Position numbers and translations under genes: made by a program | Shown here: positions 8,345-16,966 of the stretch, piece by piece | Layout: every line of letters starts with the position of its first letter | Position numbering within the stretch: position 1 is the first letter of the stretch | Source: Flavobacteriales bacterium | Lineage (GTDB): Bacteria > Bacteroidota > Bacteroidia > Flavobacteriales_D > Sanyastnellaceae | DNA length: 64,000 bases | Direction: 5' to 3' | Assembly (NCBI GenBank): GCA_015665315.1 | Contig: JADFAK010000101.1 | Location: forward strand, 1-64,000 | The notes under the pieces: generated by a model | Told to the model about the DNA's origin: nothing | The model's input: only the letters and a program-made list of their open reading frames with translations | Databases searched by the model: none

Positions 8345-11251
8345 ATGAATATGTCAAAAGTAGTTTCGATTTTATTGTGCTTGGCGGCAGCCCTGAGCTC
8401 ATTTCAAGCTCAAACTCAAACCATCGACAATACGACCATTAGCGAGATGATCCAACGTTACAAAAACGATGCTCGAGGTCCGTACAAAGACATTCGCTGG
8501 TTTTGCAAAGACGGAAGTACTGTTTCGCCTCAAGAAAGATGCCCAGAGCCAGGTGTTCAGCGTGCTCGGTACAAGAAGGAGGTCATCGATCTAGGTCTGA
8601 ACAAGCATGTCTTTCTCGGTCAAATCCTCTCTACAACTGATTTTAGCGAGTTTTGGGATGCGAAATACCACAATTCTCGATTGAAGCAATACCAGCTCGA
8701 GAAATTTCTGCGAGCCAATGACAACGGATGGATCAACAGAAAAGCGCAATTTTATCGAGGTGCTTTTCAAACCGAAGACGAAGAAGCTTGGGGTATTTCT
8801 TTTCTCACATGGGTATTGAATGATCCGAAAAAGTTAGAAAGCAATTTTTTTCTCATTCGTCAAAGCGCCAAGGATATTCCTCACAATGCTGAAAGTAACC
8901 TTTCTCAAAGAGTGCGCGCGGTGTCAAGAGATCTCGCGGAAGAAATTCCTTCCTTCATGAATCTCAGAGTAAAAATCCACGGACAGCCTGAGCAAGCGGA
9001 CATAGCACTTGTGAAAAAATTCCAAAGCGCGAATGCGTCGAAACTCTCGGCCGATCAGAAAACGAAATTTCAAAATTTAATCAAAGACATGGAGTTGTTG
9101 TTTGCTCCAGTGACCGCAAAAGACTTTGAAGTTTTTCTTAAAAACCTGAGCAAAACATCGAATGGAGCTGTCGCTATCAACGATCTGGTGGAAACATTGA
9201 CAAAGACAAACACTGTTTCCGAAAGATGTGAAGCCATTTCGAAAACGGCAATGATTGTCAAGAAAGATCTATTCTCATCTACCAAAGTGTCGGCCAAGTT
9301 TGACTTACTTGACGCCTCGAATAAATTGGAAGATCTATTGGTCCGCGAGTCATTGCTTTGGACGCCAACTACATTGCTCGATCAGATGAACAAGGTTCAT
9401 TGCCTTACCCAAGCCGCTGCTGCTTTTGGATATCTTGAAAAATGGGAATGGGAGAATGTATCGAAGTTACTCGCAGTTCCACAGGAGGAAAATATCAGTT
9501 TGAACGATCTGGGGACTTACTCGGAGCAAGCAAGGGGGGCCTTAGAATGGTCCTCGGCTATGATTCGCGGAAATTATGGCGAGGTGGTTACGCTTTTTCA
9601 AGGTTTTGAACCTCTGGCGTTGGGATTCATCGACGATAAAGTAAGAGCATCCGTCCTGCTGCCATTGGGCAGTGCTGTGTCGGAGTTGGGGGATAATTTC
9701 TCAGAATTAGCTGGATTTTCCAATAATGTGATGGGAATTCGTGGGCAAAGTTCAATTCGCGGTCTGAACTCAGGATACGCCATGGGTGAGCTTGTTGTTA
9801 GCTCTGGATCACCAGAAGAAATTGAGGTCGATCCGACTAAAATATATGTGTTTGACCGACCACCAGCCGACTTGAAGCCTGTTGGAGGAATTGCCACGGT
9901 GACCGAGGGCAATCTGGTTTCTCATGTGCAATTACTAGCGCGAAACTTAGGAATACCAAATGCTGTATTGTCACGAGAGAATTTGCAAGCATTGCTTCCT
10001 TTTAGCGGACAAAAAGTATTCTATGCTGTCTCCAATAAAGGCACGGTTATTCTCAAACCTGTGACTGAAATGAGTGCCGAGGAAAATGCACTGTTCTCTA
10101 AAACTACCCGCAGCGATGATAAGATCTCAGTGCCATTGGAGGACATCGAACTGTCTAATCCTCATGTGATCAATTTGAGAGATGTGAATGCCTCGAATTC
10201 AGGAAAACTATGCGGACCAAAAGCGGCAAATCTGGGTCAGCTTAAACAATTGTATCCGGACCATGTGGTTGAAGGATTGGTTATCCCCTTTTCAATTTTC
10301 AAAGTCCATTTCGATCAAATTATTCCAGGCAAGGATCTTTCCTATTGGCAATACCTCAATCGAATTTTTGAAAGGAGCGACTCCATGTTAACTGCGGGAA
10401 TGACTGAAAGCGAGGTGGAGATTTTTACCCTGGATGAGCTCAGCAAACTGCGCGTTGAAATTAAACAAATGAAGCTACTTCCCGATTTCGAAAAGGAGCT
10501 TATGGAGCAATTCGTTTCAGTATTTGGAAGCAAGATGGGATCTGTTCCAGTTTTCCTGCGCAGCGACACCAATATGGAAGATCTTAAAGATTTCACCGGA
10601 GCCGGACTGAACCTCACCTTGTTCAATGTACTTGACGCACAAGCTATTTGGCAAGGAATCAAGGATGTGTGGGCTTCTCCTTATACCGATCGGAGTTATC
10701 GCTGGAGGCAACGTTACTTGAAAGACCAAGCAAATGTATTCCCCTCAATATTAATTATCCCCAGTGTGAATGCCGATTATTCCGGTGTTATGATCACCAA
10801 AGGGGTTAGTTCGGGAAAGATAGATGATATAACTGTGGCCTTTAATAGAGGCGTAGGTGGAGCGGTCGAAGGCCAGGCGAGCGAGTCATGGACGATCAAT
10901 TCCAATGGAAACACTACACTGATATCACCAGCGAGAGAACCAGAATACATGAGTATTCCTCCCACTGGTGGAACACTGAAAATTGCAACGACTTTTGAAG
11001 GTCGCATGCTTACAATGGAAAGATTACAAATGCTCAGGCAAATGGCCGAAGAGGTCAAGATCGATCTGAGCGCCCTCGGTATCCATGGACCCTACGATTT
11101 AGAACTTGGATTCAAAGACGACAAGCTATGGCTCTTTCAGGTCCGCCCTTTTGTAGAAAATAAAAAGGCAGCAGCTACCGAATATTTGACTTCAATAAGT
11201 CCAACAATCAATCTGACCAAACTCATCCCACTCAATACTAAGTTACAATGA
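8345..11251 (+). CDS. Secreted PEP-synthase/glucan water dikinase-like protein
   Basis: About 968 residues from ATG 8345, chosen over the in-frame ATG at 8303 because it opens directly into a signal peptide (MNMSKVVSILLCLAAALSSFQAQ). The first 450 residues are alpha-helical and unrecognised. Then comes a phosphohistidine (PEP-utilizers mobile) domain with H527 in LVSHVQLLARNLGIPNAV, then a PPDK-type ATP-binding domain (GPKAANLGQLK, FLRSDTNMEDL, VWASPYTDRSYRWRQ) ending in LWLFQVRPF. The order His-domain then ATP-grasp, and the SHV..ARN motif, are those of alpha-glucan water dikinases, not PEP synthase. Such enzymes move the beta-phosphate of ATP through the histidine to a substrate. A signal peptide on an ATP-using enzyme is odd. 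The next gene overlaps by ATGA. Confidence 0.85.
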   Translation: MNMSKVVSILLCLAAALSSFQAQTQTIDNTTISEMIQRYKNDARGPYKDIRWFCKDGSTVSPQERCPEPGVQRARYKKEVIDLGLNKHVFLGQILSTTDFSEFWDAKYHNSRLKQYQLEKFLRANDNGWINRKAQFYRGAFQTEDEEAWGISFLTWVLNDPKKLESNFFLIRQSAKDIPHNAESNLSQRVRAVSRDLAEEIPSFMNLRVKIHGQPEQADIALVKKFQSANASKLSADQKTKFQNLIKDMELLFAPVTAKDFEVFLKNLSKTSNGAVAINDLVETLTKTNTVSERCEAISKTAMIVKKDLFSSTKVSAKFDLLDASNKLEDLLVRESLLWTPTTLLDQMNKVHCLTQAAAAFGYLEKWEWENVSKLLAVPQEENISLNDLGTYSEQARGALEWSSAMIRGNYGEVVTLFQGFEPLALGFIDDKVRASVLLPLGSAVSELGDNFSELAGFSNNVMGIRGQSSIRGLNSGYAMGELVVSSGSPEEIEVDPTKIYVFDRPPADLKPVGGIATVTEGNLVSHVQLLARNLGIPNAVLSRENLQALLPFSGQKVFYAVSNKGTVILKPVTEMSAEENALFSKTTRSDDKISVPLEDIELSNPHVINLRDVNASNSGKLCGPKAANLGQLKQLYPDHVVEGLVIPFSIFKVHFDQIIPGKDLSYWQYLNRIFERSDSMLTAGMTESEVEIFTLDELSKLRVEIKQMKLLPDFEKELMEQFVSVFGSKMGSVPVFLRSDTNMEDLKDFTGAGLNLTLFNVLDAQAIWQGIKDVWASPYTDRSYRWRQRYLKDQANVFPSILIIPSVNADYSGVMITKGVSSGKIDDITVAFNRGVGGAVEGQASESWTINSNGNTTLISPAREPEYMSIPPTGGTLKIATTFEGRMLTMERLQMLRQMAEEVKIDLSALGIHGPYDLELGFKDDKLWLFQVRPFVENKKAAATEYLTSISPTINLTKLIPLNTKLQ

Positions 11252-12510
11252 AGCACTTCAATAAAATCACCTTGTTTTCTGTGTTGTCTTTTGTCCATTT
11301 TTCGGTGTTATCCCCATATCCCATCGATGGTTACAAGCTCACTGGGATAAAACGGTTGGATCGCTTGCAAAAAATAGTCTCTGGAGAACTTCCTAAGGAA
11401 AAGAAGCCCATTGCAGGTGCGATGTTGTCAATAAATGACATTCATCTGAACTTAACTGGAACACGAGGAGATAACATTACGTGCATTCCAGATGTCGAAA
11501 CAGATTTTCAAAAGGAGATTGTCGCGCTCTTCGCTGGAATGGATAGGAATTATTCGCTGACCGTGATGGATATTACCCCGGGCAGACCAATTCGCTATGC
11601 TGCTCATCGAGAGACTGCTCAATACCAACCAGGTTCTGTAGGTAAGATCGCAGTTGTGACTGGATTCTTTAACGAGCTAGCAAAAATATATCCTGATTCC
11701 TTTGAAAAACGACAGGATCTCATGCGTTCGCGATCGGTGAAAGCGGGGAAGTGGGCCATGACCGACTCACATACAGTCCCTTTTTATGATCCAGAAACGA
11801 AGAAGTTGGTCAAACGCACGGTGAAAGAGAGCGATGTGTTCACACTATACGAATGGCTCGATCACATGCTTTCTGTTAGTAACAACGGGGCCGCCAGCGT
11901 TTGTTGGCGTGAGGCTGTCTTGATGCGGGCTTTTGGGAAGGACTATCCTATGCTGACGGAAGATCAGGCGAACCTGTATTGGAAAAACACACCTAAATCT
12001 GAGCTGACAAGCATTGCTCTTTCTGTGGTAAATGATCCTTTAAGAGAGCTCGATATAACCGAGAAAGAATGGAGACTCGGGACTTTCTTTACACGTGGGG
12101 CCGGAACCTTTATCCCCGGCGCTGGTGGCAGTACAGGAACTCCTCTTGGACTCATGAAATTCATGGTTGAAATGGAAAGAGGAATGGTTGTAGACGAAAA
12201 GAGCTCGCTAGAGATTAAACGCCTGCTTTACATGACTGATAGACGAATTAGATATGCTTCTGCCCCAGCTTTGAAGGATGCTGCGGTGTATTTCAAGTCT
12301 GGAAGTTTGTATAAATGTCAGCCAGAGGAAGGTTATGAATGTGGCAAGTACAAGGGAAATGTCGATAATTTCATGAATTCAGTGGCTATAGTCGAGCATC
12401 CCGATGGTACAAAATATATGGTTGCTTTAATGAGCAATGTGCTGAAGAAGAACTCGGGCACCGACCATCAAGTACTCGCGGGACGAATCGAAAAAATCAT
12501 CCACAAATAA
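11248..12510 (+). CDS. Serine beta-lactamase/DD-peptidase-fold hydrolase
   Basis: 420 residues with a hydrophobic N-terminal export segment. The three active-site motifs of penicillin-recognising serine enzymes are present: S130-V-G-K133 (SxxK, in QPGSVGKIA), SNN in LSVSNNGAAS, and KSG in FKSGSLYKC. It therefore belongs to the class A beta-lactamase-like (PF13354) group and probably acts in the periplasm on peptidoglycan or another acyl/amide substrate; real beta-lactam resistance is not implied. It overlaps the dikinase-like gene by 4 nt (11248-11251), so translation is coupled. Its stop is 4 bp from that of the convergent transporter gene, whose own operon holds a second enzyme of this fold. 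Confidence 0.88.
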   Translation: MKHFNKITLFSVLSFVHFSVLSPYPIDGYKLTGIKRLDRLQKIVSGELPKEKKPIAGAMLSINDIHLNLTGTRGDNITCIPDVETDFQKEIVALFAGMDRNYSLTVMDITPGRPIRYAAHRETAQYQPGSVGKIAVVTGFFNELAKIYPDSFEKRQDLMRSRSVKAGKWAMTDSHTVPFYDPETKKLVKRTVKESDVFTLYEWLDHMLSVSNNGAASVCWREAVLMRAFGKDYPMLTEDQANLYWKNTPKSELTSIALSVVNDPLRELDITEKEWRLGTFFTRGAGTFIPGAGGSTGTPLGLMKFMVEMERGMVVDEKSSLEIKRLLYMTDRRIRYASAPALKDAAVYFKSGSLYKCQPEEGYECGKYKGNVDNFMNSVAIVEHPDGTKYMVALMSNVLKKNSGTDHQVLAGRIEKIIHK

Positions 12511-12514
12511 AGCG

Positions 12515-15346
12515 TTAACCGGTTTTCCGATCGAAATTGCCAACAATTAATCGCGCCTGTTCCCGGACTTTCTCCATAGGACTGTCCTGAAACGGTCTGA
12601 CTAATTCCAAGTAATCGGAATGTCCAATGGCCTCGACTAATCTAAAGACGGCTAGCTTGAGTCTCGGGTCTCTTCCATGGAGAAGGCTTTGTAGACATTC
12701 AATTTCATCCATAGTCTTGATATGGTAACTACGAATTATTTCGGCGGATAAGGTCTCTGTTACGGCTATTTCCGCTATCGGCAGCATTACACGTTTTAAA
12801 TTTGGATCCAAAACGTTATCTAGAAAGTCTACGGAATTGGATCGCGTGTTCGCGTCTACGCTCCTAATTCCATTGTAGGCTGTGATAACGTCATCTGGTG
12901 GATAACGTAAACCCAATAATCGGAAAATACGCTCCAGAGTTCCATCGATCCTACGTTCGAGTAATGCCTGTAAATCTTGGCGAGCTTCTTTGATCTCTTC
13001 AACTTCAGCTTCCTTCATCATCTCATTCTGCTGATGAAGGATTCCTATTATTGCTCTGTAACGCGAAGTTTCATCAATAATCCGCTCAATAACGGCTTCC
13101 TTTCGCATTTTTAAATGCGGGAAATTTCGCTGAATCGTGTTCAAAGCTCTCAAAGATTCAAGTCTCAAATTCACATCAGAGATCTTGAGTAAATTCATGA
13201 GCGAATCAACCGATCGCTGTGAGTCAACTTGAACCAACACACCTGGTATGAACCCCGCAATCTGCATATTACCTGCTGGATCGGCCGCGATTTCCTCCAA
13301 GATGGGGACAATCCTCACCCCATAGTTTAAAAGAGAATTTTGGGCGGCTTTGCGGGTTTCTTTCGCGATGAGTTTTTGTGTGAGTGCAGGGATAAACCGC
13401 TCATTGATCGTATCTCCCGCTGATTCAATAGCTGCCAATACAATATCCCGTTCCTGGTCATCAAGGGCCTTGTCGATAATTGCGTAGAAATTTGCCACAT
13501 TCGCCTTGCCCACGGCTCGAATAACAATTAATCTGAACAATTTGCGATCCTCTTCGGTCTCGGCGATCTCGGAATACTCCGCCTTTTCTTTAATTCTCTG
13601 CTCCAACTTGAGCATCCTTTTCATTTCAGGATTGTTTCTTGACTCTTGGGCCAAAGCCAACAAGGCAGCTCCACTAATCCTAAGGTCCTCATTCAGGAGA
13701 TAGCTCTCAATCAATCTTATCCGATCGTCCGTCGTTTGACGGAACAATTGCGTGAGTGCAACATATCGTACCTCGTCATTTGGGTCTTGGATCAGCCGTG
13801 TCAATTGATCAATATCCACGGATTTATTCAGTGAATACAAGCACTTCAACGCACCGATTCGAACCGCCGGAGAAGCATGGTCAAGGAATTTTGCCACATC
13901 ATCAAAAAGCCGCTTGTCAGGTATTTCTTCAACTTTAGTTAATACATAGATGATTTGCTTTTCCGAACCATTTTCCAAAGCGCGTCTCAATCCGTTGATA
14001 ACCGAACTGTCCCGTAAATTGGGAAGAGGGCGGTTTGCCTTCTTGTCGGCCTGACTCAGCTTTACTTTAAATGATAGAATGTACTCATGACGAATTTTGA
14101 GGGCAACCCAGATCCAAATTCCCAAGATAGCAATGGTCAGAATGCTTACCGCCTGAATAGACAGGTCAAAACCGTCAATTAGAATGATGAGGAGCACGCC
14201 ACCCACGCCGGTAGCCGCCATGTCCACAAAAACATCAATAAAGTTCTTCGTTTGGCTTTTAACGCTTGCCGGAATGGGAAGGGCAAGGAGCTCGGTAGCC
14301 GCTTTATTGACCGATTGTTTTACCGAGACCTCCCACAGTTTGGTGAACACCCCCGCCCATAACACAGGCGCAAAAAGCAACAGCACGGATCCGACAAGAA
14401 CTCCTCCCGGTAGTGCGTAGAGAGAGGAACCAACGCCAAATATCCCTACAATCTTCCGGGTAAGGAATAATTGAATAATCAAGGAGACGACATTGAATGT
14501 AGAAAACCAAAATGCCAGAAAGGAGGTTAAGTCATCTGGGTCAGGGTAAGCTGCTGAAGCAACACTACTAAATTGAAAATCAACCAATTTGGTGACCACA
14601 ACACCCAGTCCGACCAAAAGTGCTAAAAAGCTAAGGTGTTTTGATTTAGATATAAGCTTAAGTGGATGGTCACCAAACCCTTTTAGGCGTTTCTGCCTCT
14701 GAAATTGGTTCAGTGGCTTGATGTGTTTTTTCCAAATCCAGTTATTCAAGGGGATACAGATACTAAGCAATACGGCTGCCACTATAAGCAAACTGGAAGC
14801 ACTTAAGTAGGGTGCCATCAAAGATGTAGCATATCCCCCCGCAACTCCTCCTGCAATCGGCCCGACGCCAATGAAACCAAATAATCTCTTCGCCTCACGA
14901 CCATCAAAAGCCAGGTTGGCCATGATCCAAAATTGCGAGGTGGTCATAACTCCAAATATGGCGATGCCAATGTATAGCAGATAGAGCACAAGATGCTGTG
15001 CTACCTGGAAGTACAACAGTGCCGACATGATGAATAATCCAGCGATGGAAACCCACAAGGTGAGTCCTGTCATGCTCCGAACCGATCTCGAATTCATAGC
15101 ACGAGCATACAGTGTAGACACAATCATAGCCGTGATGGCTACAAGTAAAAATACCACTGGCAGCTTGTCGACCCCTACGACAGATAAAAATTGCGCGTTC
15201 ACCACAGGTTTGATGATGAGCAGCACAAAAATTATCAGGAATATATTCAGTTGCATGAGCAAAACCCGCTTGTATTCACCTTCGCGGATATCGAAAGTGC
15301 TACTCAAGAATTTGCTCAATACAGATGTAATTCTATTAAATGTCAA
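12515..15346 (-). CDS. ATP/ADP-carrier-like (Npt/NTT) transporter with C-terminal HEAT repeats
   Basis: 943 residues. About twelve membrane helices lie between residues 25 and 415, with sequence like nucleotide transporters of the NTT/Npt family (FWIMANLAFDGREAKRLFG, a glycine-rich GVGPIAGGVAGG, ELLALPIPASVKSQTKNFID). Residues about 445-940 are a long alpha-solenoid of HEAT repeats (SPAVRIGALKCLYSLN, NDEVRYVALTQLF, DVNLRLESLRALNT). NTT proteins of plastids and intracellular bacteria exchange ATP and ADP; free-living Bacteroidota carry HEAT-fused relatives whose substrate is unproven. The start codon is TTG at 15344-15346, overlapping the upstream serine hydrolase stop as TTGA; no nearer ATG keeps the first helix. 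The HEAT part probably works as a cytoplasmic docking platform. Confidence 0.87.
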   Translation of the reverse strand: MTFNRITSVLSKFLSSTFDIREGEYKRVLLMQLNIFLIIFVLLIIKPVVNAQFLSVVGVDKLPVVFLLVAITAMIVSTLYARAMNSRSVRSMTGLTLWVSIAGLFIMSALLYFQVAQHLVLYLLYIGIAIFGVMTTSQFWIMANLAFDGREAKRLFGFIGVGPIAGGVAGGYATSLMAPYLSASSLLIVAAVLLSICIPLNNWIWKKHIKPLNQFQRQKRLKGFGDHPLKLISKSKHLSFLALLVGLGVVVTKLVDFQFSSVASAAYPDPDDLTSFLAFWFSTFNVVSLIIQLFLTRKIVGIFGVGSSLYALPGGVLVGSVLLLFAPVLWAGVFTKLWEVSVKQSVNKAATELLALPIPASVKSQTKNFIDVFVDMAATGVGGVLLIILIDGFDLSIQAVSILTIAILGIWIWVALKIRHEYILSFKVKLSQADKKANRPLPNLRDSSVINGLRRALENGSEKQIIYVLTKVEEIPDKRLFDDVAKFLDHASPAVRIGALKCLYSLNKSVDIDQLTRLIQDPNDEVRYVALTQLFRQTTDDRIRLIESYLLNEDLRISGAALLALAQESRNNPEMKRMLKLEQRIKEKAEYSEIAETEEDRKLFRLIVIRAVGKANVANFYAIIDKALDDQERDIVLAAIESAGDTINERFIPALTQKLIAKETRKAAQNSLLNYGVRIVPILEEIAADPAGNMQIAGFIPGVLVQVDSQRSVDSLMNLLKISDVNLRLESLRALNTIQRNFPHLKMRKEAVIERIIDETSRYRAIIGILHQQNEMMKEAEVEEIKEARQDLQALLERRIDGTLERIFRLLGLRYPPDDVITAYNGIRSVDANTRSNSVDFLDNVLDPNLKRVMLPIAEIAVTETLSAEIIRSYHIKTMDEIECLQSLLHGRDPRLKLAVFRLVEAIGHSDYLELVRPFQDSPMEKVREQARLIVGNFDRKTG

Positions 15347-16341
15347 AGATTTGGGTTCAAAGTTTTGTCGATTTCAGACATCAACTCGCGCATGAGTTGT
15401 TCGCCTTGTGCATCTTCTACAAGCGCCACAAGTATATACTTTCTCCAGCCCTTGCCCCAAACCAAGGCCGAATCAGAATGGTATTCTTTCCACGAACCCG
15501 ATTTTCTAAATACTTTGGCCTTAGGTGCAACTTGGTCTAAGGTGTTGACAAACTTATGATGAAGTTCTGGGTCGCCCAAATATCCAAGCATCTCCTTTGA
15601 ACGATCATAGTTCACCAATTTGCCGTGCGCGAGCAAGTAATAGTACCGACAAACTTGCGTAGCGCTGGCCGCATGACTCAAATTCTTCATAGGGTCTCCG
15701 ACTCGCTTTCCCGCCGAAGCATAGCGTTTTCCAACCCAAAGTCCGCCCCCGTTGTCTTCATCATAGAAAGCATATCGAGGGTCTTGCATGACATCGGAAA
15801 TTTTCTCGAATCCAACCCGGTCGATCATTCTCGTAGAAGCCGCGTTATTGCTCTTGGCAATCATAAGACGCATGTCGGCCTGCACTTCCGCAGTTTCTTC
15901 CAATTCCCCTTGCTCAAAGGCGTCCATCGCACTGAGTAGAACGGCGATTTTAGGCAGACTGGCGGCATACATCATGTGGCTACCGTTGATTTGCGCAAAT
16001 TTCGCATGCTCCGGATCGCGCAGATCAACTAGTCCAATTCCTATCTTGTGATTGGCGGCAAGACGAGCCCATTTCGGGTGAGAGGCAATGATTTGGTCCA
16101 ATTGTTCCTGAAGATCAGCATCTCTTAGTTCGCGCAAGGGCCGAATAGAAGAATCTGGAACCTGCAACGGTAATTCAGAAATGTCGATACGAACATCGGT
16201 AGAATTCACAAGCTTGGGCTGATGGCGCTTCGTGTTGTGCGCATATACCATAAGACCAGAAATAAATGTGAGTACTGCAACGAAAAAAACTTTCTCAAAG
16301 ATTCCAATCTTTGTTCTGAAAGACTTTCTTGATTTGACCAT
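15343..16341 (-). CDS. Serine beta-lactamase-fold hydrolase (membrane-anchored)
   Basis: 332 residues, with one N-terminal membrane anchor or signal segment (VFFVAVLTFISGLMVYA). Active-site motifs of the penicillin-recognising fold are seen: S128-L-P-K131 (YAASLPKIA), SNN (AKSNNAAS) and KSG (FRKSGSWKEY). It most resembles class A beta-lactamase-like (PF13354) proteins. It is the first gene of a two-gene unit with the HEAT-repeat transporter (4-nt overlap TTGA), which mirrors the coupled dikinase plus serine hydrolase pair on the other strand. The substrate is unknown; a peptidoglycan or lipid-linked acyl substrate is possible. Confidence 0.88.
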   Translation of the reverse strand: MVKSRKSFRTKIGIFEKVFFVAVLTFISGLMVYAHNTKRHQPKLVNSTDVRIDISELPLQVPDSSIRPLRELRDADLQEQLDQIIASHPKWARLAANHKIGIGLVDLRDPEHAKFAQINGSHMMYAASLPKIAVLLSAMDAFEQGELEETAEVQADMRLMIAKSNNAASTRMIDRVGFEKISDVMQDPRYAFYDEDNGGGLWVGKRYASAGKRVGDPMKNLSHAASATQVCRYYYLLAHGKLVNYDRSKEMLGYLGDPELHHKFVNTLDQVAPKAKVFRKSGSWKEYHSDSALVWGKGWRKYILVALVEDAQGEQLMRELMSEIDKTLNPNL

Positions 16342-16966
16342 TAGATACTTAAGTTATGAGTAAATAATTAATAGCGTTAGCTGTATCGGAAAGTGTTCCG
16401 ACCGGTGGCCAATTGTGCTAACAAATATACGTTGGTTTCCATATCAAGTTGCCAATTTTTGATAAAATAATCCGGACTCATCAGCGTTGTAACGGTCAGA
16501 AAATCAGTTTGTTATGCGGGTTGTTTGCTGCGAAGTCCTCCAAGATGACAAAAGTTGAAAAGTTGGCCTACTTTTTTTCGATGTAATTCTGACTTAAACA
16601 AGAGATAAGCGAAGTACTTGAAGGAGGGATTAAAGGCTCATTCGGAGGTTCTGCATGAGCTGTTCTCCTATACGATAAGTAGTTGGGTTGTGGATGGTAA
16701 TCCTTTCTTTTTTAGTGAGTTGGCAGACTAGCCATTGCTCGGTGAAATGGCATATGAAGGTTCAGTTGAACGCGAGAATTTTCTGGTTACGAGAGGCAAA
16801 CATTTGCCCGTAGGGCTCATCATTATTCTTGAAATAAGTGCGCTATAATTCAAGGGATTACCCGAATGCTGACAAAACGCAGCCGGAATAGCATTCACAC
16901 TCAAGGGACTTTTCTTAAATTTCGGGCTGATCGGGGTACTTGCAACTCGATTGTAGTATTGTTTAT
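16342..16966. other. 625-bp gene-free region between divergent genes
   Basis: No coding region with sensible composition, RNA gene or strong hairpin was found. It holds the -7 box at 16422-16429 for the leftward gene and a near match, TAAATTTC at 16916-16923, for the rightward cytochrome gene. It may be a decayed gene or a long regulatory region; I cannot tell which. Confidence 0.5.
16422..16429 (-). promoter_or_regulatory. -7 promoter element for the serine hydrolase/transporter pair
   Basis: Reads TATATTTG on the minus strand, a full TAnnTTTG match, 80 bp upstream of the ATG at 16341. TTG triplets occur 15 and 23 bp further upstream, neither at the ideal distance. Confidence 0.45.

Noticed and set aside
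11248..16341. Two beta-lactamase-fold genes as antibiotic-resistance genes
   Set aside because: Only the general SxxK/SNN/KSG motifs are seen; both are coupled to non-resistance genes and are long or anchored forms, so resistance cannot be claimed.
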